Source: Clostridia bacterium (GTDB lineage: Bacteria; Bacillota; Clostridia; Oscillospirales; CAG-272). From it: a stretch of 21,957 nt of DNA. The translations under genes and the position numbers were made by a program. The stretch is from contig JAGCYR010000040.1 in the NCBI GenBank assembly GCA_017960705.1, positions 1-21,957 on the forward strand. The letters are read 5' to 3'. Position 1 is the first letter of the stretch. Each line of letters starts with the position of its first letter. Under the pieces are notes generated by a model. It ran no database searches. It saw only the letters and a program-made list of their open reading frames with translations, and was not told the origin of the DNA. Positions 14,617 through 21,756 of the stretch are shown here, in pieces.

Positions 14617-15804
14617 ATGAAAGAGATCATTCTTTGCAGATACGGCGAGATCATCCTGAAGGGCGCCAACCGCCCCGAGTTCGAGGGGGCTCTGACCCGC
14701 GAACTGAAGCGGCGGCTCGCCCCCTACGGGAGATTCTCGGTCAGACGCGCCGAAAGCACCGTGTACGTCACCCCGGAGGACGGATCGTGCGACCTCGACG
14801 GCGCGTACGAGACCGCCAAACTCGTCTTCGGTTTCGTCGGCGTGACCCGCGCCGCCGAGTGCGAAAAGACGATGGAGAGCGTCCTCGAAACGGCGCGCGC
14901 GTACCTCCCGCCGTTGATGGGTTCCGCCCGCACGTTCCGGGTCGACGCGAAGCGTTCGGATAAGCATTTCCCGAAAACCTCCCCCGAGATCGCGGCGGAG
15001 GTCGGGGGTGCGATCCTTTCCGCCGCACCCCGGCTGCGGGTCGATCTGCATCACCCCGACGTGATGATCCGGGTCGAGATCCGCGACCGCGCGGCGTACG
15101 TCCACGCGGGACAGGAGAAGGGCGCCGGGGGTCTCCCGCGGGGGACCAGCGGGCGCGGACTGCTCCTGCTATCGGGCGGGATCGACTCTCCCGTCGCGGG
15201 CTATATGATGGCGAAGCGCGGGGTCGAGATCGAGGCGCTGCACTTCGAATCCTTCCCCTACACCTCCGAGCGCGCCCGCGAAAAGGTGTTCACCTTGGCG
15301 GAAGAACTCTGCCGCTACTGCTCGCGCATTCATATCCACGTGATTTCCTTGACCCGGATCCAGGAGGAACTGCGCCGCTCGTGCGACGAGGAGTTCTTTA
15401 CCCTGATGCTCCGCCGCTTTATGATGAAGCTCGCCGAGAGGTGCGCCAAAGAATACGGCTGCCGCGCCATCCTGACCGGGGAATCGCTCGGACAGGTCGC
15501 GAGCCAGACGATGGACGCCCTCGCCGTGACCGACGCCGCGACCGATACGCCCATCCTCCGTCCCCTGATCGGGATGGACAAGGAGGAGATCGTCGAGATC
15601 TCGCGCAAGATCGGCACCTTCGACACCTCGATCCTCCCCTACGAGGATTGCTGCACCGTTTTCACCCCGCGGCACCCGAAGACCAAACCGACCGAAAACG
15701 AGATCCTTTCCCAGGTCGCGAAGATCGACTTCGACGGTCTGCTCGACGAGGCGTACGCCACCCTCTACACCGAAACGCGGCGCGTCGACGAGAGCTATCT
15801 TTGA
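14617..15804 (+). CDS. thiI: tRNA 4-thiouridine sulfurtransferase ThiI
   Basis: The 395-aa ThiI transfers persulfide sulfur to uridine 8 of tRNA and can serve thiamine thiazole synthesis. It has an N-terminal ferredoxin-like region (ILCRYGEIILKGANRPEFE, 5-23) and a THUMP domain to about residue 165. The PP-loop adenylation domain has LLLLSGGIDSPVAGYMMAKRG (182-202), and ILTGESLGQVASQT lies at 285-298. EDCCTVFTPRHPKTKP (343-358) carries the acceptor cysteine (C345 or C346). There is no C-terminal rhodanese domain, as in the Bacillus-type enzyme, which depends on a dedicated cysteine desulfurase. I chose ATG 14617 because aaagga lies 7 bases upstream and it gives the usual N-terminus; the upstream in-frame ATG at 14542 overlaps the promoter. 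Confidence 0.96.
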   Translation: MKEIILCRYGEIILKGANRPEFEGALTRELKRRLAPYGRFSVRRAESTVYVTPEDGSCDLDGAYETAKLVFGFVGVTRAAECEKTMESVLETARAYLPPLMGSARTFRVDAKRSDKHFPKTSPEIAAEVGGAILSAAPRLRVDLHHPDVMIRVEIRDRAAYVHAGQEKGAGGLPRGTSGRGLLLLSGGIDSPVAGYMMAKRGVEIEALHFESFPYTSERAREKVFTLAEELCRYCSRIHIHVISLTRIQEELRRSCDEEFFTLMLRRFMMKLAERCAKEYGCRAILTGESLGQVASQTMDALAVTDAATDTPILRPLIGMDKEEIVEISRKIGTFDTSILPYEDCCTVFTPRHPKTKPTENEILSQVAKIDFDGLLDEAYATLYTETRRVDESYL

Positions 15805-15887
15805 TTTTTGATCGAATTGAACGATTTTTCGGCGTTTTGCATACCGCACAAACCGAATAACTGTGCAATTTCGTCAAATAATCAATC

Positions 15888-15916
15888 TTGAAAATCCCCC
15901 CACAATATGGTATAAT
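15888..15916 (+). promoter_or_regulatory. Promoter of the HMGL-like gene
   Basis: TTGAAA (15888-15893), a 17-bp spacer and TATAAT (15911-15916). The 5' leader contains a 7-bp stem, cgctcgg (15929-15935) with ccgagcg (15951-15957). Confidence 0.88.
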
Positions 15917-15982
15917 ACTCGTCGAGCGCGCTCGGCGGGTATTTCTTATTCCGAGCGCCGAAACCTTGTAAGGAGCAAACCC

Positions 15983-16819
15983 ATGATCACCGTGATCGAC
16001 CGCACGTTATCCGTCCTGAAAGACCCGTCCTCCCCGTCGGCGCTCCGGCGGCTCGCCGACGCGATCTTTGCATCGGGCGCCGACGTGATCGAAATATCCG
16101 AGAGCAACTATCGGATCCTCTCGCAAGAGAAGCCCGACGGCAGATTCCTGCTTCGTCTCGAGCGCGGATCCTCCCCCGCACATTTCCCCGGCGTCAAGCG
16201 TTTCGTCTCGACCGGTTCGGCTGCGGGCAACGTCGTGATGAGCGAGGAGTACATCGTCAACGGGCTCGACCTGCTCCTGTCCGGGGCGGTCCCCGCGGTG
16301 CTTCGCCCGGTGCGGCTGTCGCTCTCGACCCCCGCGCTCGACTGCAGCCCCGCCACCCTCTTTTCCGCGATCCGCAACACCTTCCTCGGTCATATCGAGT
16401 TCGCCCCCCACGGCGACTCCGGCATCGCGACCTCTCTCTGCGCCGAATGGGCGCTCTCCGACGGCAATATGCCCGTGACCACGGTTTCGGGGGTCGGCGG
16501 ATACGCGTCGCTCTCCGACCTGACCGTTTTCCTCCGCTCGATCCGCCGCCGCCGCCCCGCGGAAAAGCAGCTCGATCCCGCGGAACTGCTCGAACGCCTC
16601 CGCGAAGCGTTCCCGAACGAGACGGTTCCCGCAACCGAAATGAAGGTCAGCCCGTCCAGCAGCATCCACATCCTGAAATTCCGTCTCGAACAGCTCGGCT
16701 TCGGCGGCTCGCCCGCGAAACTGAAAACCCTGTCCTCGAAGATCCGCGCGGGTCACCGCACCCCGTCCCCCTACCTCGACGGCGCCGCGATCTTCGCCGT
16801 CAGCAGACAGATCGATTGA
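15983..16819 (+). CDS. Degenerate HMGL/isopropylmalate-synthase-like TIM-barrel protein
   Basis: The 278-aa protein starts at ATG 15983 with aaggag 7 bases upstream. Its layout follows the DRE-TIM family (homocitrate, isopropylmalate and HMG-CoA lyases). VIDRTL (4-9) sits where DTTLRDG is expected, followed by LADAIFASGADVIEIS (24-39). GHIEFAPHGDSGIATSLCAEWAL (136-158) aligns with the HxHND-G-A-NSLAA strand, and TVSGVGGYASLSDLTVFLR (167-185) aligns with the NGIGERAGNASLEEVV block. Key residues are lost: the RDG after the first strand is SVL, and the metal-binding HxH is AxH (A141, H143). The glycines of the GxGERAGN loop are only partly kept. I infer that it does not catalyse the usual aldol condensation. 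The homology is by eye and moderately sure. Confidence 0.65.
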   Translation: MITVIDRTLSVLKDPSSPSALRRLADAIFASGADVIEISESNYRILSQEKPDGRFLLRLERGSSPAHFPGVKRFVSTGSAAGNVVMSEEYIVNGLDLLLSGAVPAVLRPVRLSLSTPALDCSPATLFSAIRNTFLGHIEFAPHGDSGIATSLCAEWALSDGNMPVTTVSGVGGYASLSDLTVFLRSIRRRRPAEKQLDPAELLERLREAFPNETVPATEMKVSPSSSIHILKFRLEQLGFGGSPAKLKTLSSKIRAGHRTPSPYLDGAAIFAVSRQID

Positions 16820-16827
16820 AAAAACGA

Positions 16828-16869
16828 CCCCCGTTTCTCCCGTTTTCACGGAGATGCGGGGGTTTTTTT
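16828..16869 (+). terminator. Terminator of the HMGL-like gene
   Basis: The stem pairs cccccg with cggggg, with an inner ctcccg/cggag stem around ttttca, and is followed by T7. Confidence 0.9.
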
Positions 16870-16878
16870 CGGAAACGG

Positions 16879-16907
16879 TTGCATTATTTTTTATATCGTT
16901 GTATAAT
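16879..16907 (+). promoter_or_regulatory. Promoter of the HD-domain / CxxC-protein unit
   Basis: TTGCAT (16879-16884), a 17-bp spacer and TATAAT (16902-16907), starting 10 bases after the preceding T run. Confidence 0.9.
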
Positions 16908-16943
16908 AGAAGAAGAAAGAACGCCTGCCGAAAGGACGCCGCC

Positions 16944-17543
16944 ATGACCGACAGAGAACGGTTTATCGACCTTTACAAAACGCATATTCACCGCGAGGGA
17001 GCCGACAAGCTGCTCGAGTACCTCGATTCTCCCGCGTCGGATTTCTTCACCGCGCCCGCCAGCACGAAGTTCCACAACAACGTGAAGGGCGGTCTTCTCC
17101 AGCACAGTCTGAACGTTTACGACTGTCTTGTCTCCTATTTTGCAAGCGACCGGCGCAAACAACTGCTCGGGCTGGAGGACGTCTCGGACGAGACGCTCGC
17201 CGTGGTCGCGCTTTTGCACGATCTCTGCAAGGTGAACGTGTACAAGGAGTCCACCCGCAACCAGAAGGACGCGAGCGGCGTCTGGCGTCAGGTCCCCTAC
17301 TACGAATTCAAGGACGAACTCCCCTACGGACACGGGGAGAAATCGGTCTACATCATTTCGGGCTTTATGCGTCTCTCGCGCGAGGAGGCGTTCGCCATCC
17401 GTTACCACATGGGATTTTCGACCGAGGACGACGCCCGCAACGTCGGCGCCGCGTTCGAGCTGTTCCCGCTCGCGCTTGCGCTCTCGATCGCCGACACCGA
17501 GGCGACCTACTATCTGGAGGGAAAGCCGAAGAATGTACTGTAA
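16944..17543 (+). CDS. HD-domain phosphohydrolase
   Basis: The 199-aa protein starts at ATG 16944 with aaagga upstream. It carries a complete HD metal-binding set: H54 in LLQHSLNVYD, H92-D93 in VALLHDLCKVNVY, H130 in GHGEKS, H155 in AIRYHMGF and D184 in SIADTEATY. The pattern with GEKSVYII and RYHMG resembles small HD hydrolases in Firmicutes and the HD domain of YhaM-type nucleases. No OB or other RNA-binding domain is present, so it could act on nucleotides or on short nucleic acids; the substrate is unknown. It is the first gene of a two-gene unit. Its stop overlaps the next gene's start by 11 bases. Confidence 0.85.
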   Translation: MTDRERFIDLYKTHIHREGADKLLEYLDSPASDFFTAPASTKFHNNVKGGLLQHSLNVYDCLVSYFASDRRKQLLGLEDVSDETLAVVALLHDLCKVNVYKESTRNQKDASGVWRQVPYYEFKDELPYGHGEKSVYIISGFMRLSREEAFAIRYHMGFSTEDDARNVGAAFELFPLALALSIADTEATYYLEGKPKNVL

Positions 17544-18456
17544 AGCGTGTGAGGCGGCGGTCCGGCGCGGGCTTCGTCCCCGTCCCGATTGCCCCGATTG
17601 CCGGCGGCTCTCGTCGGCGGCGGAGGAACCCTTCATCCCCCGGATCCCCGGGATCCCGCAGGATCGGCTGATGCCGAAGACGGGGGAGGACCGTTTGCAC
17701 GGTCATCTCGTCTGCGCCGTCTGCCGCCGTCTGCTCCTGCCCGATTCGGCGCGGACGGTCTCGGGCAACGTGCTCTGCTTCACCTGTTACGAGCGGCTGC
17801 CGGTCTGTTCGGGCTGCGGCGTCCGGCTGCTGGAATCCGAACTCTACGAATGCGACGGCGCCACCTTCTGCGAGACCTGCTACGACCGTCTCGACGAGTG
17901 CGAGCTCTGCGGCAACAAGGTCTACCGCTACGACGAGAACGCGCTCGCTCTGCTCTGTTCCGATTGCCGCGACACCCACGGGGTCTGCGACGTCTGCGGC
18001 GCGATCGTGCCGAAAGAGGAACTCTTCGACGCCGAGGGGCATCCCGTCTGTTCGGTGTGCGTCTCCGAGATGGACGAGTGCGAGGATTGCGGCAAGATCG
18101 TCTTTTCGCTCCCCGGCGAGCCCCATCCCCGGCTCTGCTCGGCGTGTCTGTCCGACTACGCTACCTGCCGCGTCTGCGGCGAGCCAATCCCGATCGCGGA
18201 CAAGGATCGCTACGTCCTCGACGGCAAGATCCTCTGCGAGAACTGCTACGACGATCTGCCCGAGTGCGAGGAGTGCTTCACCCGTTTCTTCCCCGTGAAG
18301 GGCGAGGAGCGCGGCTCGACCGTCTGCCCCGAGTGCAGAAGAAACTATACCCACTGCGAGGAGTGCGGTCGCCGCATCCGCTTCACCGACGCTTACGACA
18401 TCGACGGTCGCATCCTCTGCGAATCCTGCCGCTCGGCTCTGCCGGATCCCGAATAA
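17533..18456 (+). CDS. LIM-like zinc-ribbon string protein with 18 CxxC motifs
   Basis: The 307-aa protein starts at ATG 17533, inside the HD gene, with ggaggg 11 bases upstream, so translation is coupled. It has 37 cysteines, 36 of them in 18 CxxC pairs at residues 3, 20, 61, 82, 92, 113, 123, 142, 152, 173, 183, 202, 212, 235, 245, 265, 275 and 296. From residue 61 on, the pairs form eight units. Within a unit the two pairs start 19-23 residues apart, and the step to the next unit is always exactly 10. The unit consensus is roughly CxxCG, acidic/hydrophobic, DGxxLCxxCYDxLPE. This resembles consecutive LIM or treble-clef zinc fingers, though LIM fingers are linked by only two residues. No signal peptide, membrane segment or catalytic domain is visible. 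It probably binds about nine zinc ions and acts as a protein- or nucleic-acid-binding scaffold; function is unknown. Confidence 0.8.
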   Translation: MYCKACEAAVRRGLRPRPDCPDCRRLSSAAEEPFIPRIPGIPQDRLMPKTGEDRLHGHLVCAVCRRLLLPDSARTVSGNVLCFTCYERLPVCSGCGVRLLESELYECDGATFCETCYDRLDECELCGNKVYRYDENALALLCSDCRDTHGVCDVCGAIVPKEELFDAEGHPVCSVCVSEMDECEDCGKIVFSLPGEPHPRLCSACLSDYATCRVCGEPIPIADKDRYVLDGKILCENCYDDLPECEECFTRFFPVKGEERGSTVCPECRRNYTHCEECGRRIRFTDAYDIDGRILCESCRSALPDPE

Positions 18457-18463
18457 CTTTTTT

Positions 18464-18499
18464 CATAAAGAGACCTCCCGTCGGGGAGGTCTCTTTATG
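18464..18499. terminator. Terminator after the CxxC-protein gene
   Basis: A perfect 16-bp stem, cataaagagacctccc with its complement, surrounds the loop gtcg. It begins 7 bases after the stop codon. The T-rich part lies within the stem (ctctttatg). Confidence 0.8.
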
Positions 18500-18506
18500 A
18501 TTCTAT

Positions 18507-18585
18507 GTCCCGCAGGACGCATCATTTTGCCGCAGGCAAACATCATTTGCAAAGCAACGTCATTTTGCCTCGGGCAAACGTCATT
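18507..18585. repeat. Palindrome array with (A/G)C(A/G)TCATT linkers
   Basis: Four hairpins alternate with four 8-base linkers. The hairpins are gtcc-cgca-ggac (18507-18518), ttgcc-gca-ggcaa (18527-18539), tgc-aaa-gca (18548-18556) and ttgcc-tcg-ggcaa (18565-18577). The linkers are gcatcatt, acatcatt, acgtcatt and acgtcatt. The same linker joins the units at 2177-2268, more than 16 kb away. The array runs directly into the following terminator hairpin as if that were its last unit. Confidence 0.9.
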
Positions 18586-18623
18586 ACAAAACGCCCTTCG
18601 CTTATTTGCGAAGGGCGTTTTGT
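18586..18623. terminator. Terminator of the L15-like membrane protein gene
   Basis: A perfect 16-bp inverted repeat, acaaaacgcccttcgc with its complement around ttattt, lies 6 bases beyond the minus-strand stop codon. A/T-rich ends allow action on both strands. Confidence 0.88.
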
Positions 18624-18629
18624 ACTTTC

Positions 18630-19826
18630 TTACTGCAACTGTATCGGTCTGCCTCCGGCGAGGATGATCATCTTGATAACGCCGGGTCCGAACGCGGACG
18701 CCTGCACCATCAAAGGTTTGTCGATCTTGCCGTAGCTCGTGATCCTGACCTCGGTCGCGGATTCGGGGATCAGCCCCTTCTGCCGGAGGATCTTCGCGTT
18801 GATATAGGAGTAGGGCTTGAAGTTCTCGTTCAGCGCGTCGATCGGAAGCTCCGCGACTCTGTCGCCGATCTTTCCGTAGACGACCGCGGTCAGATCCTCC
18901 GCCGCTTCGTCCGAGATCAGCTTCTCGGCTTCGGCGAAAGAAATACCGGGCTTCGCGGTGAATCCGTCGCGCTTCGCGTCGGTGAAGTCGGTCGTGTCTG
19001 CAACGTCGGTCGGGATCGGCATAAAGACGGGCTTTTCAAGTTTCGGATAATCGGGGATCGGCGCGGCGGTCTCGGTCTCGTCTTCTGCTTCCGCCTCGTC
19101 GGTCTCTGCTTCCGCTTCAGTCTCTTCCTCGACGGCTTCCTCGGCGGCGGGCTCCTCGCTTACGGCGGGAGCTGCGTCGGATTCGGTCACGGTCTCAAGC
19201 TCCTGCTCGGGAACGTCGGCGGGAACGATGGGCTCCTCGACCGGCACCGAAGCGACGGCCTCCGCGGGAGCGGCGGCAGGGGCGGGCGCGGGCGTCGTTT
19301 CGACCGTCTCCTCCTCGGGGAGTTCCTCGGGCTGATCGGCGTCGGCGTCCGCTTTCGCGTTGGCGCGCTTGATGATGATCCGCGACAGAACGATGATCAG
19401 GTGCAGGAGCAGCGAGATCAGAACGAACGCGACGAGAATGATGATGAAGCTCGGGATGGTCTTCACACCGAAATCGGCGAAGACGCCTTTGATCAGATCG
19501 AACACGGCGGGGGAACCCGCTTGCAAAGCGGCGACGAGATTCGCGGGAAAGTCGCCGGTGTTGGTCGTGTTCAGGGCGATCAGGATAAGCCCCGCCATAC
19601 CCAGCGTCTCGATGACCAGCAGAACGCGGGCGAGCCGGCGGAAGAACCGGATCTTGAAGCACCCGATCACCATCGCCGCGACGGCAAAGGCGGCGAGCGC
19701 CAAAGCAGCGATCAGAACGACGTACTTGACGATGTCCGCCGCCTCCGTGAGTGCGGGGATCGCCTTGCCGACGAAGCCGAACAGCTGGGGGAACGTGTCG
19801 GCAAAGAACTGATAGAATTTGTCCAT
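18630..19826 (-). CDS. Membrane protein with acidic linker and ribosomal-L15-like C-terminal domain
   Basis: The 398-aa protein has three predicted transmembrane helices (about 33-55, 68-86 and 126-150). A basic IIKRANAK stop-transfer follows, then a low-complexity Glu/Ala/Pro linker from about 160 to 258. The last 60 residues match the C-terminal fold of ribosomal protein uL15: INAKILRQKGLIPESATEVRI (342-362) and KPLMVQASAFGPGVIKMIILAGG (370-392) correspond to the L15 features KGLI, VKILG, LTVxAHxFSxSA and IEAAGG. It lacks the N-terminal RNA-binding part of true L15, so it is not the ribosomal protein. The start has aggagg 8 bases upstream and a promoter at 19896-19924. Function is unknown; an envelope protein with a cytoplasmic L15-like binding domain is the inference. 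Confidence 0.82.
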   Translation of the reverse strand: MDKFYQFFADTFPQLFGFVGKAIPALTEAADIVKYVVLIAALALAAFAVAAMVIGCFKIRFFRRLARVLLVIETLGMAGLILIALNTTNTGDFPANLVAALQAGSPAVFDLIKGVFADFGVKTIPSFIIILVAFVLISLLLHLIIVLSRIIIKRANAKADADADQPEELPEEETVETTPAPAPAAAPAEAVASVPVEEPIVPADVPEQELETVTESDAAPAVSEEPAAEEAVEEETEAEAETDEAEAEDETETAAPIPDYPKLEKPVFMPIPTDVADTTDFTDAKRDGFTAKPGISFAEAEKLISDEAAEDLTAVVYGKIGDRVAELPIDALNENFKPYSYINAKILRQKGLIPESATEVRITSYGKIDKPLMVQASAFGPGVIKMIILAGGRPIQLQ

Positions 19827-19895
19827 ATATGTATCCTCCTCGATGCGGTTTTCGGTCGCGCGGTCTTTGTTGCATCGAAATTTATGGTTATTATC

Positions 19896-19924
19896 AGTAT
19901 ATCATATCGTGTGGGAAAAATCAA
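19896..19924 (-). promoter_or_regulatory. Promoter of the L15-like membrane protein gene
   Basis: On the minus strand, TTGATT (19919-19924), a 17-bp spacer and TATACT (19896-19901). The leader to the ATG is about 60 bases. Confidence 0.82.
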
Positions 19925-20046
19925 CACTTTTCTTTTATTTGAGAGGGATTATTTCGCGCTTTCCCCCACCTGACGCGGGGGAAAAACAGGGGGGCGGTTG
20001 CAAGGATCCCAGTCGCCTTGGGGTCATTCAAGCGCCCTCCAAACGA
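19925..20046. other. Intergenic segment with two inverted repeats
   Basis: No gene is seen here. One inverted repeat is tttccccc...gggggaaa at about 19959-19984. The other is a larger pairing of gggcg with cgccc enclosing ccttgg/ccaagg-type complementarity at about 19992-20038. Neither has a T run placed as in a terminator, and their role is not known. Confidence 0.4.
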
Positions 20047-20076
20047 CAAAAAACCGGGGGAGCACGCTCCCCCGGT
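20047..20076 (-). terminator. Terminator of groES-groEL
   Basis: The stem accgggggagc/gctcccccggt (20053-20076) is followed on the minus strand by a run of T (20047-20053). It lies 14 bases after the groEL stop. Confidence 0.93.
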
Positions 20077-20090
20077 CATGAAAGATGGGA

Positions 20091-21719
20091 TCAGTACATC
20101 CCGCCCATCCCGCCTGCGGCGGGAGCAGCTGCGGGCGCCTCTTCCTTCTTGTTCGCGACGACGGCTTCGGTCGTCAGAACGGTGGAGGCGATCGACGCGG
20201 CGTTCTGCAGAGCGGAACGGGTCACCTTGGTCGGGTCGACGATACCGACCTCGAGCATATCGACGTACTTCTCGTTGTAAGCGTCGAAGCCGAAGCCGAC
20301 CTTACCGGACGCCTTGACTCTGTCGAGGATGACCGCGCCGTCAAGCCCCGCGTTGTCCGCGATCTGGCGGACGGGAGCCTCCAGCGCCTTCATAACGAGC
20401 TTGATACCGGTCTTCTCGTCGCCCTCGGCGTCGGGGATCAGCTTCTCGACGGCGGGAATGACGTTGATGAACGCGGTACCGCCGCCCGCGACGATGCCTT
20501 CCTCAACGGCGGCTTTGGTCGCGTTCAGGGCGTCCTCGATGCGGAGCTTCTTCTCCTTCATCTCGGTCTCGGTCGCGGCGCCGACCTTGATGACGGCAAC
20601 GCCGCCCGCCAGCTTCGCGAGCCGCTCCTGGAGCTTCTCGCGGTCGAAGTCGGAGGTGGTCGTCTCGATCGCCTGACGGATCTGCGCCACTCTCGCCTTG
20701 ATGGCGTCGGAATCGCCCGCGCCGTCGACGATGATGGTGTTCTCCTTGTTGACCTTGACCTGTCTTGCGCGGCCGAGCTGCGCCACGGTGGTCTCCTTGA
20801 GATCCAGCCCGAGCTCGTCGGTGATGACCTCGCCGCCGGTCAGGGTCGCGATGTCGCGGAGCATCTCTTTCCGTCTGTCGCCGAAGCCGGGGGCTTTGAC
20901 GGCGACGCAGGTGAAGACGCCGCGCAGCTTGTTTAAGACCAGGGTGGTCAGCGCCTCGCCCTCGACGTCCTCCGCCACGATCAGGAGCTTCTTGCCCGCC
21001 TGCACGATCTGCTCGAGCAGGGGAAGGAGATCCTGAATGTTCGAGATCTTCTTATCGGTGATCAGGATGTAGGCGTCGTCCAGCACCGCCTCCATCTTGT
21101 CGGTATCGGTCGCCATATAGGGGGACAGATAGCCGCGGTCGAACTGCATACCCTCGACCACTTCGCTGTAGGTCTCGGCGCTCTTGGACTCCTCGACCGT
21201 GATCACGCCGTCGGAGGTCACCTTCTCCATCGCGTCGGCGATCAGCTGACCGATCACGGCGTCGCCCGCCGAGATGGTGCCGACCCGCGCGATATCCTCG
21301 GTGCCGGAAACCTTCTTCGAGTTCTTCTTCAGTTCCGCAACGGCCGCGTCGACCGCCTTCTGGATCCCCTTGCGGAGGACCATCGGGTTGGCGCCCGCCG
21401 TCACGTTCTTCATGCCTTCGCGGATCAGGGTCTGCGCCAGCAGGGTCGCCGTCGTCGTACCGTCGCCGGCGGCGTCGTTGGTCTTGGTCGCGACCTCGCG
21501 GACCAGCTGAGCGCCCATATTCTCGGCGGCGTCCTCCAGCTCGATCTCCTTCGCGATGGTCACGCCGTCGTTGATGATCAGCGGCGAGCCGTATTTCTTG
21601 TCGAGCACCACGTTCCGACCCTTCGGGCCGAGGGTGATCTTCACCGTGTCCGCCAGTTTATCGACGCCGCGCAGCAGGGCGTCTCTTGCTTCGATCCCGT
21701 ACAGAATGTCTTTTGCCAT
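20091..21719 (-). CDS. groEL: Chaperonin GroEL (60 kDa, group I)
   Basis: The 542-aa subunit of the cytosolic folding chamber is of normal length. It shows DTVKITLGPKGRNVVLDKKYG (24-44), GAQLVREVATKTNDAAGDGTTTATLLAQ (69-96) with the ATP/Mg aspartate D87, the apical-domain VEGMQFDRGYLSPYMATD, AVKAPGFGDRRKEMLRDIA and VEEGIVAGGGTAF. It ends in the Gly-Met-rich GGMGGMY tail. The N-terminus KDILYGIEARDALLRG is a common Clostridia variant. It follows groES by 37 bases on the minus strand with a weak agaggga ribosome site. Any HrcA/CIRCE element would be upstream of groES, outside the window. Confidence 0.98.
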   Translation of the reverse strand: MAKDILYGIEARDALLRGVDKLADTVKITLGPKGRNVVLDKKYGSPLIINDGVTIAKEIELEDAAENMGAQLVREVATKTNDAAGDGTTTATLLAQTLIREGMKNVTAGANPMVLRKGIQKAVDAAVAELKKNSKKVSGTEDIARVGTISAGDAVIGQLIADAMEKVTSDGVITVEESKSAETYSEVVEGMQFDRGYLSPYMATDTDKMEAVLDDAYILITDKKISNIQDLLPLLEQIVQAGKKLLIVAEDVEGEALTTLVLNKLRGVFTCVAVKAPGFGDRRKEMLRDIATLTGGEVITDELGLDLKETTVAQLGRARQVKVNKENTIIVDGAGDSDAIKARVAQIRQAIETTTSDFDREKLQERLAKLAGGVAVIKVGAATETEMKEKKLRIEDALNATKAAVEEGIVAGGGTAFINVIPAVEKLIPDAEGDEKTGIKLVMKALEAPVRQIADNAGLDGAVILDRVKASGKVGFGFDAYNEKYVDMLEVGIVDPTKVTRSALQNAASIASTVLTTEAVVANKKEEAPAAAPAAGGMGGMY

Positions 21720-21756
21720 GATCGTATCCCTCTTTCGTTTTCAAATCGTTTCTATC

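Noticed and set aside
15805..15862. Terminator after thiI
   Set aside because: Only a 4-5 bp stem (atcg/cgat near 15807-15826) with a short T run is present, too weak to list as a feature.
18630..19826. Annotation as ribosomal protein L15 (rplO)
   Set aside because: The match covers only the C-terminal domain. Membrane helices and an acidic linker replace the rRNA-binding part, and no ribosomal-protein operon surrounds it.
18606..19973. A 455-codon plus-strand frame opposite the L15-like gene
   Set aside because: Its composition is low-complexity Gly/Arg/Asp, a mirror of the acidic linker on the coding strand, and it has no ribosome site.
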